A stretch of DNA of 64,000 nucleotides, from assembly GCA_031261425.1 (NCBI GenBank), contig JAISJR010000013.1, positions 52,805 through 116,804 of the forward strand. Reading direction: 5' to 3'. Position numbers and translations under genes: made by a program. The notes beneath the pieces were generated by a model that saw only the letters and a list, made by a program, of their open reading frames with translations, had not been told where the DNA came from and did no database searches. Below are positions 41,885-49,728 of the stretch, piece by piece. Origin of the DNA: Planctomycetota bacterium. Its GTDB lineage: Bacteria; Planctomycetota; SZUA-567. Numbering within the stretch: position 1 is the first letter of the stretch; the number at the start of each line of letters is the position of its first letter.

Positions 41885-42115
41885 TAACAATTAACAACTC
41901 GTGTTACGCGGTCAACAAAAAGACGCGAATTTTTACGAATAAAAAAAGATTTTTTTTGTCCACGAATTACACGAATTACACGAAGTTAAAGAGCCGGAAA
42001 ACGGACAAAAAAAAATTCGTGTTAATTCGTCTAATTCGTGAAAATTCGTGTTAAGTTCTTTTCGTGTTCATTCGTGGCTTCTCTTTTTTTGCGCGTAACG
42101 TGAGTTTCTAATTTT
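41885..42115. repeat. Nine-bp tandem repeats (ACGAATTAC/ACACGAATT type) in the 350-bp gap before rplM
   Basis: CACGAATTACACGAATTACA, then TAATTCGTCTAATTCGTGAA and TTCGTGTTCATTCGTGGC. The repeat unit is 9 bp, not 7, and right-hand units are complementary to left-hand ones. A close copy lies at 59968-60180, so this is another inverted repeat family. No gene is seen in 41875-42224. Confidence 0.65.
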
Positions 42116-42224
42116 TAATTCCTCCGCCGTCCTCTTGACTCGCGTTTGATTGACCGTAAATTCTCAACCCTTGCGACTTTGCTTCGGTCGCGTTTTTATT
42201 TGTCAAACGAAGGTAAGCAAAAAA

Positions 42225-42680
42225 ATGGAACGGCAAACGACTTTGGCGACCGCGAAACAGGCGGAAGAAAGCGCCGAATGGTGGCAGGTGGACGCGACCA
42301 ATATGGTCGTGGGGCGGCTTGCCGCCGAACTCGCCCGCCGCCTGATGGGCAAACACAAACCGATTTACACTCCGTATGTTGACTGCGGCGATTTCATCGT
42401 CGTTACCAACTGCGGCGGCGCGGTGCTGACCGGCAATAAGATGCGGGACAAAGTTTTCCGCTATCACACCGGTTATCTCGGCGGACTGAAAGAAGTCCCG
42501 ATGAAGCGAATGCTCGCCGAACATCCCGACCGCATCATCCGCAACGCGGTGCGCCGGATGTTGCCGAAAACCAAAATGGGGCGGCAGATGTTGAAAAAAT
42601 TGAAAATTTACGCGAGCGCGGAACATCCGCACACCGCGCAACAACCGAAAGAACTTATCATTCCGGCGGGGAGGAATTAA
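42225..42680 (+). CDS. rplM: 50S ribosomal protein L13
   Basis: 151 residues from ATG 42225 (GAAGGTAAGCAAAA). Signatures: EWWQVDATNMVVGRLAAELA, LMGKHKPIYTPYVDCGDFIV, NKMRDKVFRYHTGYLGGLKE and VRRMLPKTKMGRQMLKKLKI. The N-terminus has about 15 extra residues. Followed directly by rpsI (2 bp gap), the universal L13-S9 operon. A start further upstream is not supported by an RBS. Confidence 0.98.
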   Translation: MERQTTLATAKQAEESAEWWQVDATNMVVGRLAAELARRLMGKHKPIYTPYVDCGDFIVVTNCGGAVLTGNKMRDKVFRYHTGYLGGLKEVPMKRMLAEHPDRIIRNAVRRMLPKTKMGRQMLKKLKIYASAEHPHTAQQPKELIIPAGRN

Positions 42681-42682
42681 AC

Positions 42683-43087
42683 GTGGCTACAGAAGCGAAA
42701 ATCAGTTACATTTGGGGCGTGGGGCGGCGCAAATGCTCGGTGGCGCGGGTGCGGATTCGCAAGGGCTCCGGCAAAATCGAAATCAACGGTCGCAACGCCA
42801 AAGATTATTTTCCCTCGTTGCGCCAGCAGGTCGCGATTGCCGGACCGCTGAAATATATCGGCGCGGAAAATCAATACGACGTGGTCGCCAACATTCGCGG
42901 CGGCGGTTTGACCGGACAAGCCGGCGCGTTGATGATGGGTTTGGGGCGCGCGTTGCTGAAAGCCGAGCCGGACAAGGCGGCGCGATTGCGCGAGCACGGC
43001 TTCCTGTCGCGGGACAGCCGGATGGTCGAACGCAAAAAACCGGGCAAGCCCGGCGCGCGGCGCAGTTTCCAATTCTCGAAACGGTAA
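42683..43087 (+). CDS. rpsI: 30S ribosomal protein S9
   Basis: 134 residues from GTG 42683; GGGGAGGAA lies in the end of rplM. VGRRKCSVARVRIRKGSGKI, then KDYFPSLRQQVAIAGPLKY, GQAGALMMGLGRALLKAEP, RDSRMVERKKPGKPGARRSF and the invariant C-terminal QFSKR that reaches the decoding site. Ends the rplM-rpsI operon; a terminator follows at 43108-43137. Confidence 0.98.
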   Translation: MATEAKISYIWGVGRRKCSVARVRIRKGSGKIEINGRNAKDYFPSLRQQVAIAGPLKYIGAENQYDVVANIRGGGLTGQAGALMMGLGRALLKAEPDKAARLREHGFLSRDSRMVERKKPGKPGARRSFQFSKR

Positions 43088-43107
43088 TCGAACCGAGATT
43101 TCTTGCC

Positions 43108-43137
43108 TGCCCCCGACGGTTTTCGGGGGCATTTTTA
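43108..43137 (+). terminator. Intrinsic terminator of rplM-rpsI
   Basis: Nine-bp stem TGCCCCCGA/TCGGGGGCA with a 6-nt loop, followed by TTTTTATT, 20 bp after the rpsI stop. Confidence 0.9.
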
Positions 43138-43147
43138 TTGACGAGGC

Positions 43148-43240
43148 GAGTGGACAGTGGGCAGTGGGCAGTTGCGGAGTTTTATTGATAAATTCGCAAG
43201 CGCTCGCTGTCCACTGCTCACTAACCACTGTCCACTTTTT
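43148..43240. repeat. Heptad-repeat element, GTGGACA/GTGGGCA type
   Basis: GTGGACAGTGGGCAGTGGGC left arm, core GCGGAGTTTTATTGATAAAT with CGCAAGCGC, right arm GCTGTCCACTGCTCACTAAC. It fills the leader of the XRE-cupin gene. Confidence 0.7.
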
Positions 43241-43253
43241 ACAGGAGAAAAAA

Positions 43254-43838
43254 ATGAGCAACGCAGTGAACGTCATCGGCGAAAAGATGAAAACGATTCG
43301 CGAAAGTCAAAATATGCCGGTCGCCGAAGTCGCGGAAAAAAGCAAATGTCCGACCGCGCTAATCGAAAAATTGGAAGCCGGCGAATTGGTGCCGTCGCTG
43401 ACGCCGTTGTTGAAAATCACGCGGGCGTTGGGCGTGCGGTTGGGGACGTTGTTGGACGATATGGAAAGCACCGGACCGGTCGTGCATCGCGCCGCCGAGC
43501 GCGAGCGGGTTATTCATTTTTCCGGCGAGCAGAGTTCGGCGGACAAATCGCAATTGGATTTTTTCGCGTTGGCGCAAAACAAAGCCGACCGGCATATCGA
43601 GCCGTTTTTGATTAAGGTGCATCCGTTGCCCGCCGGCGCGAAAAATCAGTTGTCGTCGCACGAGGGCGAGGAATTTATTTACGTTTTAAGCGGCGGCTTG
43701 CAAATAATTTACGGCAACGAGACGTATCATTTGCAAAAAGGCGACAGCATTTATTTGGACAGCGTCGTGCCGCACAGCGTTTTCGCCGAAGCGGGAATGG
43801 AAACGGAAATTTTAGCGTCGATTTATGAGCCGCAGTAG
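43254..43838 (+). CDS. XRE-family regulator with C-terminal cupin domain
   Basis: 194 residues from ATG 43254 (AGGAGAAAAAA upstream). Helix-turn-helix at about 8-62 (KMKTIRESQNMPVAEVAEKS, LIEKLEAGELVPSLTPLLKI). After a linker comes the cupin barrel at about 115-190 (SSHEGEEFIYVLSGGLQIIY, YHLQKGDSIYLDSVVPHSVF). The cupin metal ligands H/E/H are present in HEGEEF and PHSVF. Such XRE-cupin proteins sense a small ligand and repress local genes. The convergent neighbour is the hybrid kinase at 43850, whose tail touches this gene. Confidence 0.92.
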   Translation: MSNAVNVIGEKMKTIRESQNMPVAEVAEKSKCPTALIEKLEAGELVPSLTPLLKITRALGVRLGTLLDDMESTGPVVHRAAERERVIHFSGEQSSADKSQLDFFALAQNKADRHIEPFLIKVHPLPAGAKNQLSSHEGEEFIYVLSGGLQIIYGNETYHLQKGDSIYLDSVVPHSVFAEAGMETEILASIYEPQ

Positions 43839-43849
43839 AAGAGCAGTTA

Positions 43850-45709
43850 TTAGTTCTTCCCCCCCCCCCCGTAGAGGTAATGGACGATTTTGGCAATCAG
43901 CGCGGCGTCATCGACCGGTTTGTCGAGGTGGTCGTTCATACCGGCGTGGAAGTATGAGGCGAGGGACTCCGGCGAGCGGTCGCCGGAAACCGCGATAATC
44001 GGAATCGTTTTCGCGCGCGGGTGCGGCGTCTGCCGTATCCGCCGCGCGGCTTCGAGACCGTCCATTTCCGGCATATAGTTGTCCATTAAAATCAAATCGT
44101 AAGCGTCGGGTTGGTCGGCGAACATTTCCACCGCGAGGTCGCCGTTTTCCGCGCAATCGACCGCCAAGCCGGTCGGCGTCAAAATCATCAACATCTCCTG
44201 CCGGTTGATTTCGTTATCTTCCGCATACAAAACCCGCTTGTCGTGGAAAATATCGCTTGACTCCGGCGGCAGAGGCGTCAGCGACTCGATGGGCGTCAGC
44301 GGCAGTTCTATCGTAAAAGTCGAGCCGACGCCGATTTTGGATTTCACTGAAATGGTCCCGCCCATCAAATCCAACAAGCCCTTGGCAATCATCAGCCCAA
44401 GCCCCGTCCCCTCGTATTTTCTGGTCAAACCGTTGTCGCCTTGTTCAAACAGCAGGAAAACGCGGCGTTGCTGTTCGGGCGCGATGCCGATGCCGGTGTC
44501 CGCGACGATGACGCGGACGCTGTTTTTCTTGGCGGGCATCGACTCGACGGTGAGCGCTATCGTCCCGTGTTCGGGGGTGAATTTCACCGCGTTGTCCAAC
44601 AGCGTCTGCACGCACCGCGAGAGTTGCATTTCGTCGCCCAACACATACGTCGGCACGGTCGGCGCGACCTCAAATTTGAAACTTTGTTTTTTATAGCGGG
44701 CGGTCTTGGTGAATTGCGCGATTAGCCGGTCTAACATTTTTCGGAAATTAAATTCCTGTTCGGCGATGGAACTCTTGCCGGTTTCGAGTTGCACGGCGGT
44801 AAGCAGGTTGGTGAACAATTTGGTTAAACATTCGCCGGCGACGTTGATGTTGTCCAAACACTGGGCAATTTTCGGCGGATTGTCTATCGCGGCGCGGGCG
44901 ATGGACGCCATCCCGTTAATCGCGTGCAACGGCGTGCGCAATTCGTGGCTGAGCGTGGCGAGAAAATTGGTTTTGGCGAAATACGCCGCGTGGGCTAATT
45001 CCGTTTGTTCCCGCAACGACTGCGTCCGCTCCGCCACGGCGGCGCCCAAATTGCGCATCATCGAATAAACTTTATACCACAGCAACAGCGACAGGACGGC
45101 GGTCGCGCCCAACGTAATCAGCAGTTCGTTGCGCATGCGCGCGTGCAACGCCGACACCGTCCGCTGGTCGAAATCCGCGCCAATCACGGCGACGGTTTTG
45201 CCGTTGACGACGACCGGACGCGAGATGATGACTAAGTCGCCCCAGCGGTCGGTGAAATTATGAAAAGTGATTATCCGTCGTTCCCACGCGCGGTTCAGTT
45301 CGACATCCTCGTTGTATTCGGGATACGGCGCGAGAATCGTGGCGGCGGCGGTGCCGCGTCCATACAGCGACGACAGCAGAAACCGCCAGTCGCCCTCGTG
45401 TTTCTGCAACACATACAAATACGCCACGCCGGTGGCTTCCTGCAAGTCGCGGAATTGTTGTTGCAGTTCCCAGTATTCGGCGGGGTCGTGGCGCAACAGG
45501 TATTCGAGTTGGTCCGGCGCGGGGACGACGCGGTTGAGGATTTTTTCGGCGATGGCGGTCGTCTGTTCCAACGTCTGCCGGTAAGAATTTTCAAGCGTGT
45601 GATTGTGGCTGAAAAAAACGACTAACAACCCGCCGAAAGCCACGAGATTCGCCAACAGGCAAATCGCGTAAAATAATTTGGAGAAATAAATTTTTTCGAG
45701 CGAAGACAT
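43850..45709 (-). CDS. Membrane hybrid histidine kinase with a C-terminal poly-G tail
   Basis: 619 residues. Membrane helix about 9-32 (FYAICLLANLVAFGGLLVVF), a periplasmic sensor of about 160 residues, a second helix about 192-212, HisKA (FLATLSHELRTPLHAINGMA, phospho-His), HATPase (LLDNAVKFTPEHGTIALTVE, VADTGIGIAPEQ, GTGLGLMIAKGLLDLMG) and a receiver (RVLYAEDNEINRQEMLMILT, LILMDNYMPEMDGLEAARRI). The end YGGGGKN comes from a 12-G run on this strand (43859-43870). The stop lies 11 bp from the XRE-cupin stop on the other strand. The response partner is not adjacent. Confidence 0.95.
   Translation of the reverse strand: MSSLEKIYFSKLFYAICLLANLVAFGGLLVVFFSHNHTLENSYRQTLEQTTAIAEKILNRVVPAPDQLEYLLRHDPAEYWELQQQFRDLQEATGVAYLYVLQKHEGDWRFLLSSLYGRGTAAATILAPYPEYNEDVELNRAWERRIITFHNFTDRWGDLVIISRPVVVNGKTVAVIGADFDQRTVSALHARMRNELLITLGATAVLSLLLWYKVYSMMRNLGAAVAERTQSLREQTELAHAAYFAKTNFLATLSHELRTPLHAINGMASIARAAIDNPPKIAQCLDNINVAGECLTKLFTNLLTAVQLETGKSSIAEQEFNFRKMLDRLIAQFTKTARYKKQSFKFEVAPTVPTYVLGDEMQLSRCVQTLLDNAVKFTPEHGTIALTVESMPAKKNSVRVIVADTGIGIAPEQQRRVFLLFEQGDNGLTRKYEGTGLGLMIAKGLLDLMGGTISVKSKIGVGSTFTIELPLTPIESLTPLPPESSDIFHDKRVLYAEDNEINRQEMLMILTPTGLAVDCAENGDLAVEMFADQPDAYDLILMDNYMPEMDGLEAARRIRQTPHPRAKTIPIIAVSGDRSPESLASYFHAGMNDHLDKPVDDAALIAKIVHYLYGGGGKN
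43859..43870. repeat. 12-bp poly-C tract (poly-G for the kinase)
   Basis: Twelve C in a row at the 3' end of the kinase gene. With 12 the protein ends GGGGKN. With 13 it gains a tail reading EELITALLLRLINRR. With 11 the frame runs on toward the convergent gene. Slippage would change only the tail. Confidence 0.8.
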
Positions 45710-45878
45710 AAACGTTTTCTCTTAAACGACGCGCGGCGGCGGCGGCGCATTATAAGCGTCGTTCGACAAGCGCAAATAATTACGAACTCGCGTTACGCGG
45801 TCAACTCCACTCGTGAGGTTGGCGGTTAATCGCCCCACGCTTTAGCGTGGCGCGATTGAGAGCGTCGCGTAACCATTG

Positions 45879-46721
45879 TTAATTATGAATTGTTAATTGT
45901 GAATTGTTCGGCAACGTCGCGTTCATACTGCCGGTGCGGTAGCCGCGCAGGTCGAGGGCGATGTAGGTGAAGCCGAGACGGCTAAATTCGTCGCCGATTT
46001 TTTGCCGCATCGCCGCCGCGGCGCACCGCGCGATGTCGCCGGCGTCAAGTTCAATCCGCGCCAATTTGCCGTTTTCGTGCAGACGCACCCGCACCGTGCG
46101 AAATCCTAAATCCAATAAAAATTGTTCGGCGCGGTCGAGTTGCCGCAATTTTTCCGCGCTGATTTTTTCGCCGAACGGAAACCGCGACGCCAAACAGGCG
46201 AACGACGGCTTGTCCCACGTGGGCAGACCAAGTTCGCGCGACAATTCGCGGATTTCCGCTTTGGTCAGCCGCGCCTCGCGCAACGGACTTAAAACGCCGG
46301 CTTCGGCAATCGCGCGATGTCCGGGGCGGTAGTCGCTTTCGTCGTCGAGGTTCGACGCCTCGGCAATCGCCGCGATGCCGTTTGCCGCCGCGACTTTTTG
46401 GATTTGTCCGAACAATTCTTTTTTGCAGAGATAACAGCGCTCCGGCGGATTGTCGGCGAACCCCTCGACCGCCAACTCTTCGGCGTCAACCAACAAGTGC
46501 CGGATTTGCGCGTCGGCGCAGAATTTTTTCGCCGCGTTCAATTCGCGCTCCGGGAAACTGAGCGAGCGTCCGGTTACGGCGACGGTGCGCGCGCCGAGCG
46601 CGTCGTGCGCGACTTTTAATAAAAAGGTCGAATCGACGCCGCCGGAAAACGCCACCGCCACCGCCGGCAGTCGGCGGAAGCGCGCGGTCAGCGCGGCTAA
46701 TTTTTCGTGCATATCAGACAT
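45879..46721 (-). CDS. larE: LarE, ATP-dependent sulfur-donating synthetase for the nickel-pincer cofactor
   Basis: LarE adenylates its substrate and gives its own cysteine sulfur to build the nickel-pincer cofactor of lactate racemase-type enzymes. About 280 residues from ATG 46721. PP-loop AVAFSGGVDSTFLLKVAHDA; sacrificial-cysteine area ERCYLCKKELFGQIQ; EASNLDDESDYRPGHRAIAE; LGLPTWDKPSFACLASRFPF; C-terminal DLRGYRTGSMN, a strong family signature. The protein ends in NNSQLTIHN, coded by a TTAACAA-type repeat at 45880-45905. larB and larC are not in the window. A longer upstream frame has no credible start. Confidence 0.92.
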   Translation of the reverse strand: MSDMHEKLAALTARFRRLPAVAVAFSGGVDSTFLLKVAHDALGARTVAVTGRSLSFPERELNAAKKFCADAQIRHLLVDAEELAVEGFADNPPERCYLCKKELFGQIQKVAAANGIAAIAEASNLDDESDYRPGHRAIAEAGVLSPLREARLTKAEIRELSRELGLPTWDKPSFACLASRFPFGEKISAEKLRQLDRAEQFLLDLGFRTVRVRLHENGKLARIELDAGDIARCAAAAMRQKIGDEFSRLGFTYIALDLRGYRTGSMNATLPNNSQLTIHN

Positions 46722-46764
46722 AATGGCGCGATAGTGTAACGCGCGACGGGGAAATAGGTAGAGT

Positions 46765-46835
46765 GGTTTGCAGTGAGCAGTGGGCAGTTTTAGTTGTGGA
46801 GTTTTTTGCCGGCGTTCGCGAAGCGAATTTGACCG
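46765..46835. repeat. Partial heptad-repeat element, GTGAGCA type
   Basis: GCAGTGAGCAGTGGGCAG left arm, GTTGTGGAGTTTTTTG and TTCGCGAAGCGAATTTG core. The right arm is missing and the chained-hairpin element starts at its edge. Confidence 0.55.
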
Positions 46836-46843
46836 TAAAAAAT

Positions 46844-47028
46844 CCGACAGCCGCCCCATAGGGGCGACCTATCGGTAGCCCAGGGTAAGGCACACGCTCT
46901 ATCGTGCCGCAACCCTGGGTAAAAAACGGCGCGTAGCGCTATCCGACAGCGGACGTTTCGCCGCGTTTTGGCGAAACGCTTTTCGCCGCTCTGCGGCGAT
47001 TGCCGCGGCTTCGCCGCGGAACTGTCGG
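46844..47028. repeat. Chained-hairpin element, copy 1 (bounded by CCGACAG/CTGTCGG)
   Basis: Five GC-rich hairpins in a row: CCGCCCCataGGGGCG, AGCCCAGGGT/ACCCTGGG, CGGCGCgtaGCGC, GTTTCGCCgcgttttGGCGAAAC and GCCGCtctGCGGC. It shares a 49-bp identical block with copy 2 at 53325-53520, and it starts and ends with inverted CCGACAG/CTGTCGG. No protein is coded. It occupies the 576-bp gap between larE and the HEAT gene, whose remainder shows no gene. Confidence 0.75.
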
Positions 47029-47297
47029 AGATTATTAAACAAATCAAATGATGCTTTTTCTACCGACCTATCGTCCCTACGGGACGACTGGCGGAAAATT
47101 TATAAAAATTGCGAAAATGGCGCTGGCGGATTTGCCCATAAAAACTCCACCACTACCAACTATCAACTATCGACGGCAAACTATTTTCACGGTTTTTCTT
47201 GACGGAGAAAGTTGAGCGCATACACTTTTCCCGTTTGTATTCTAGCAACCCGGCGGCGCGTTAAAATTTGCGAACCCTTCACGTAGAGAGGCGATCC

Positions 47298-48938
47298 ATG
47301 AGCAGTAACAATGCGATGTTAGACGCGGTCAACGAACTTCTGCACCACGATAATTTTGACTTGCAAATTGCCGCCGTGCGCGTGTTGGGCGCGACGCAAA
47401 TGCTCGACGACCGCGCCGTCAAGTCGATGTGCGACCTGCTCGCGCACTCCGCCAACGTCGAATTGCACGCCGCGATTATCGACACTTTCCGCGCCAAGCC
47501 GCATCCGTTGGCGCTCAAATATCTCGTGCAGTCGCTCGTCCGCGACTCCGGCAACGCCGCCCGCGCCCTGACCGCGCTCGTCGCCAGCGGCGACGACAGC
47601 ATCGCCGCCTTGCGCTCGCAATTCGGCTCGTTGCCGTTCTCCGCGCAACGGCAAGCCGTCTCCATCATTTCGTTAATCCGCACTGCGGCGGCGCACCAAT
47701 TTTTTATCGATTTATGTTACACGCAGGACAGCGAACTCTTGCGCGAAATGATTCGCCTGTTCCGCGAAAATTTTTCGCGTTACCGCCAGCCGGAAATCGC
47801 CGACCTGCACGGCAAATTGACGGACGCGCTGAAAGACCCGCGCGCCAAAGCCGCCGCCACCGCGCTCTCGACTTTTATCATCGCGCTCGGCATCGCCGGT
47901 TCCGTCAACGACTACGCCGCGCTTCTGCCGTTTTTGTCCAACAATTATCCGCTGATTGTCCGCCGCCACGCGCTCGGCAGTTTGGCAAATTTCAATTATT
48001 CGACGACGCGGCACAAAGAATTGTTCGACGCCGTGCTGGATATTTTGGGCGAAAACGAATACGACGGACTCGTGCGCTACGCCGTCGCCGTGTTGAATAA
48101 TTTCAATTTGCGGCGGCAGAACAACGACCAAATCCGCGCCTTGTTGGACAACAAACATCTCGGCGTGCGCGTGTATGCGGTGAAAAATTTGGCGACGGTC
48201 GATTCTATCGCCAACGCCGAAACGGTGTTGAAAATCTGGCACACCTCGCGCGAGTCGGCGTTGCGCGACGCGGCGGTGGCGGCGTTGCGCGCGATGCCGT
48301 CGTCGGTCGCGGTCATCCTGCGGCATTTGGAAGAATTTACCGGACACGCGGAGGCGTATGAATTGGTGCAAATTTTGAGCAGTCACGCCAACCGCATCAA
48401 CGACGAAAAGGCGAAAGAATTGTTTGACCGGATGTATGCGCTGTATCGAAAGCGGCACGAGGAAAGTTATCAATTATATCGCTCGGCGCTGGCGCATTTG
48501 CGCGGCGAAGTGTTGCTGAAAGAGGTCTGCGCGTTGGCGCAAAAAGAGCAGAAAAGCAAAAATTGGGCGGGCGTCGGCGAGGTTTTGCGCATCATCGACC
48601 ACACGGAATTATTGACGCCGGAACTCCGTTTTGATTTGGCGCTCGCGCAACTGAAAACCAGCAAATTAAATCGCGCCCGCACCGCGCGGGACGCCGACCC
48701 GTGCCTCGATAATTTCAAATGGTTTTTGCGAGAAACGGAAAAGGGCTTGACGCCGAAACTGCTCGCCAACAAAGCGCTGACGCCGGAAGAATTGCTGTAT
48801 TTGGGCTTCCATTTTGCGGAACAGATGAACGCCGAGCGGCGCTTCGGCTTGGAAATGTTGAAGGCGCTCCGCGAAAAATACCGCGACACCGAAGTCGGCA
48901 AAACTGCGGACAAAAAATTGAAGTCGGAGGGGTATTAA
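47298..48938 (+). CDS. HEAT-repeat protein of unknown function
   Basis: 546 residues from ATG 47298 (AGAGAGG seven nt upstream). Helical HEAT-like repeats about 35-40 residues apart fill the first 380 (NFDLQIAAVRVLGATQMLDD, NVELHAAIIDTFRAKPHPLA, NYPLIVRRHALGSLANFNYS, HLGVRVYAVKNLATVDSIAN, RESALRDAAVAALRAMPSSV). The C-terminal 160 residues are helical but less regular. No signal peptide or catalytic motif. Such proteins usually bind partners as a curved scaffold. No neighbour on the same strand indicates the partner. Confidence 0.8.
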   Translation: MSSNNAMLDAVNELLHHDNFDLQIAAVRVLGATQMLDDRAVKSMCDLLAHSANVELHAAIIDTFRAKPHPLALKYLVQSLVRDSGNAARALTALVASGDDSIAALRSQFGSLPFSAQRQAVSIISLIRTAAAHQFFIDLCYTQDSELLREMIRLFRENFSRYRQPEIADLHGKLTDALKDPRAKAAATALSTFIIALGIAGSVNDYAALLPFLSNNYPLIVRRHALGSLANFNYSTTRHKELFDAVLDILGENEYDGLVRYAVAVLNNFNLRRQNNDQIRALLDNKHLGVRVYAVKNLATVDSIANAETVLKIWHTSRESALRDAAVAALRAMPSSVAVILRHLEEFTGHAEAYELVQILSSHANRINDEKAKELFDRMYALYRKRHEESYQLYRSALAHLRGEVLLKEVCALAQKEQKSKNWAGVGEVLRIIDHTELLTPELRFDLALAQLKTSKLNRARTARDADPCLDNFKWFLRETEKGLTPKLLANKALTPEELLYLGFHFAEQMNAERRFGLEMLKALREKYRDTEVGKTADKKLKSEGY

Positions 48939-49007
48939 AGTTATTTTACAATCTATTGCGACTAATTTCAAAATGAAAATATTGAATATTACCGGGAGGG
49001 TGAAAAT

Positions 49008-49673
49008 ATGAACATACCAGAAAGCGAAATAGAATTCAATCCTTTTTCTCATAAAGGTAAAATATCACTTAGGTTAGTTGAAAAAAAGTTGTCAGAAAGA
49101 AAAATAAAAGATGAGGTCGGACTACTAAGAAATGAGGATTATTTTCTCGATACTTTTTTTGTTGAACCGTTCACTCGATACACAAAGGGGTGGACGCCCG
49201 ATAATGTAAGTAAAGATGATTGCGATTCACATAGCGATTATGAGAAATTGAAGCAGGACAGAGAGAGTTTGCTCACCGTTATCAAGGATCCCGGATCAAG
49301 AATAATATGGTTGTATGGGAACGCAGGTTGTGGTAAATCGACCTACGCGCATTGGTTAGCGCAACAATATAAAGATTCTGTTAGTATGTTTTTTTGTGAT
49401 TTTGAAGAAGTAAAACGCTGTGTCGTTATCTCGACAGAAAGCGAGACAGAGGCATTTTGTGTGGAAAATGAAGAGTTATGGAATAAATATTATTGTTACA
49501 GATTCGCTATTCTCTTAATTGATAATACGTTAGAAAATATCGGGATTCGCAAGGAAAGCAACAAAGAAACGGTGATTATTGATACAGTTGAACTTCGGTC
49601 TATTTCTGATTACTACTACAATAAAGTTTATGACCGAGAAAGAGATAAACAAAGTGTAAGAGATTTTTTTTGA
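49008..49673 (+). CDS. P-loop NTPase, N-terminal part (frame broken in a T8 run)
   Basis: 221 residues from ATG 49008 (GGGAGGGTGAAAAT). No signal peptide. Walker A GNAGCGKSTYAHWLAQQY lies at about residue 105 after an opening region with FVEPFTRYTKGW. The frame ends RDFF then TGA, in a run of eight T (49664-49671). Removing one T joins it in frame to DKIRTFLSGGRSEESEKSF and on to the next open frame (49729). The continuous protein would have 847 residues. Its context (AT-rich DNA, a membrane protein partner overlapping its end) is like STAND/KAP-type defence NTPases. The family is not named here because the match is by layout, not by a known signature. Confidence 0.75.
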   Translation: MNIPESEIEFNPFSHKGKISLRLVEKKLSERKIKDEVGLLRNEDYFLDTFFVEPFTRYTKGWTPDNVSKDDCDSHSDYEKLKQDRESLLTVIKDPGSRIIWLYGNAGCGKSTYAHWLAQQYKDSVSMFFCDFEEVKRCVVISTESETEAFCVENEELWNKYYCYRFAILLIDNTLENIGIRKESNKETVIIDTVELRSISDYYYNKVYDRERDKQSVRDFF

Positions 49674-49728
49674 TAAAATTAGAACGTTCTTATCGGGGGG
49701 ACGGTCGGAAGAATCTGAAAAATCTTTT

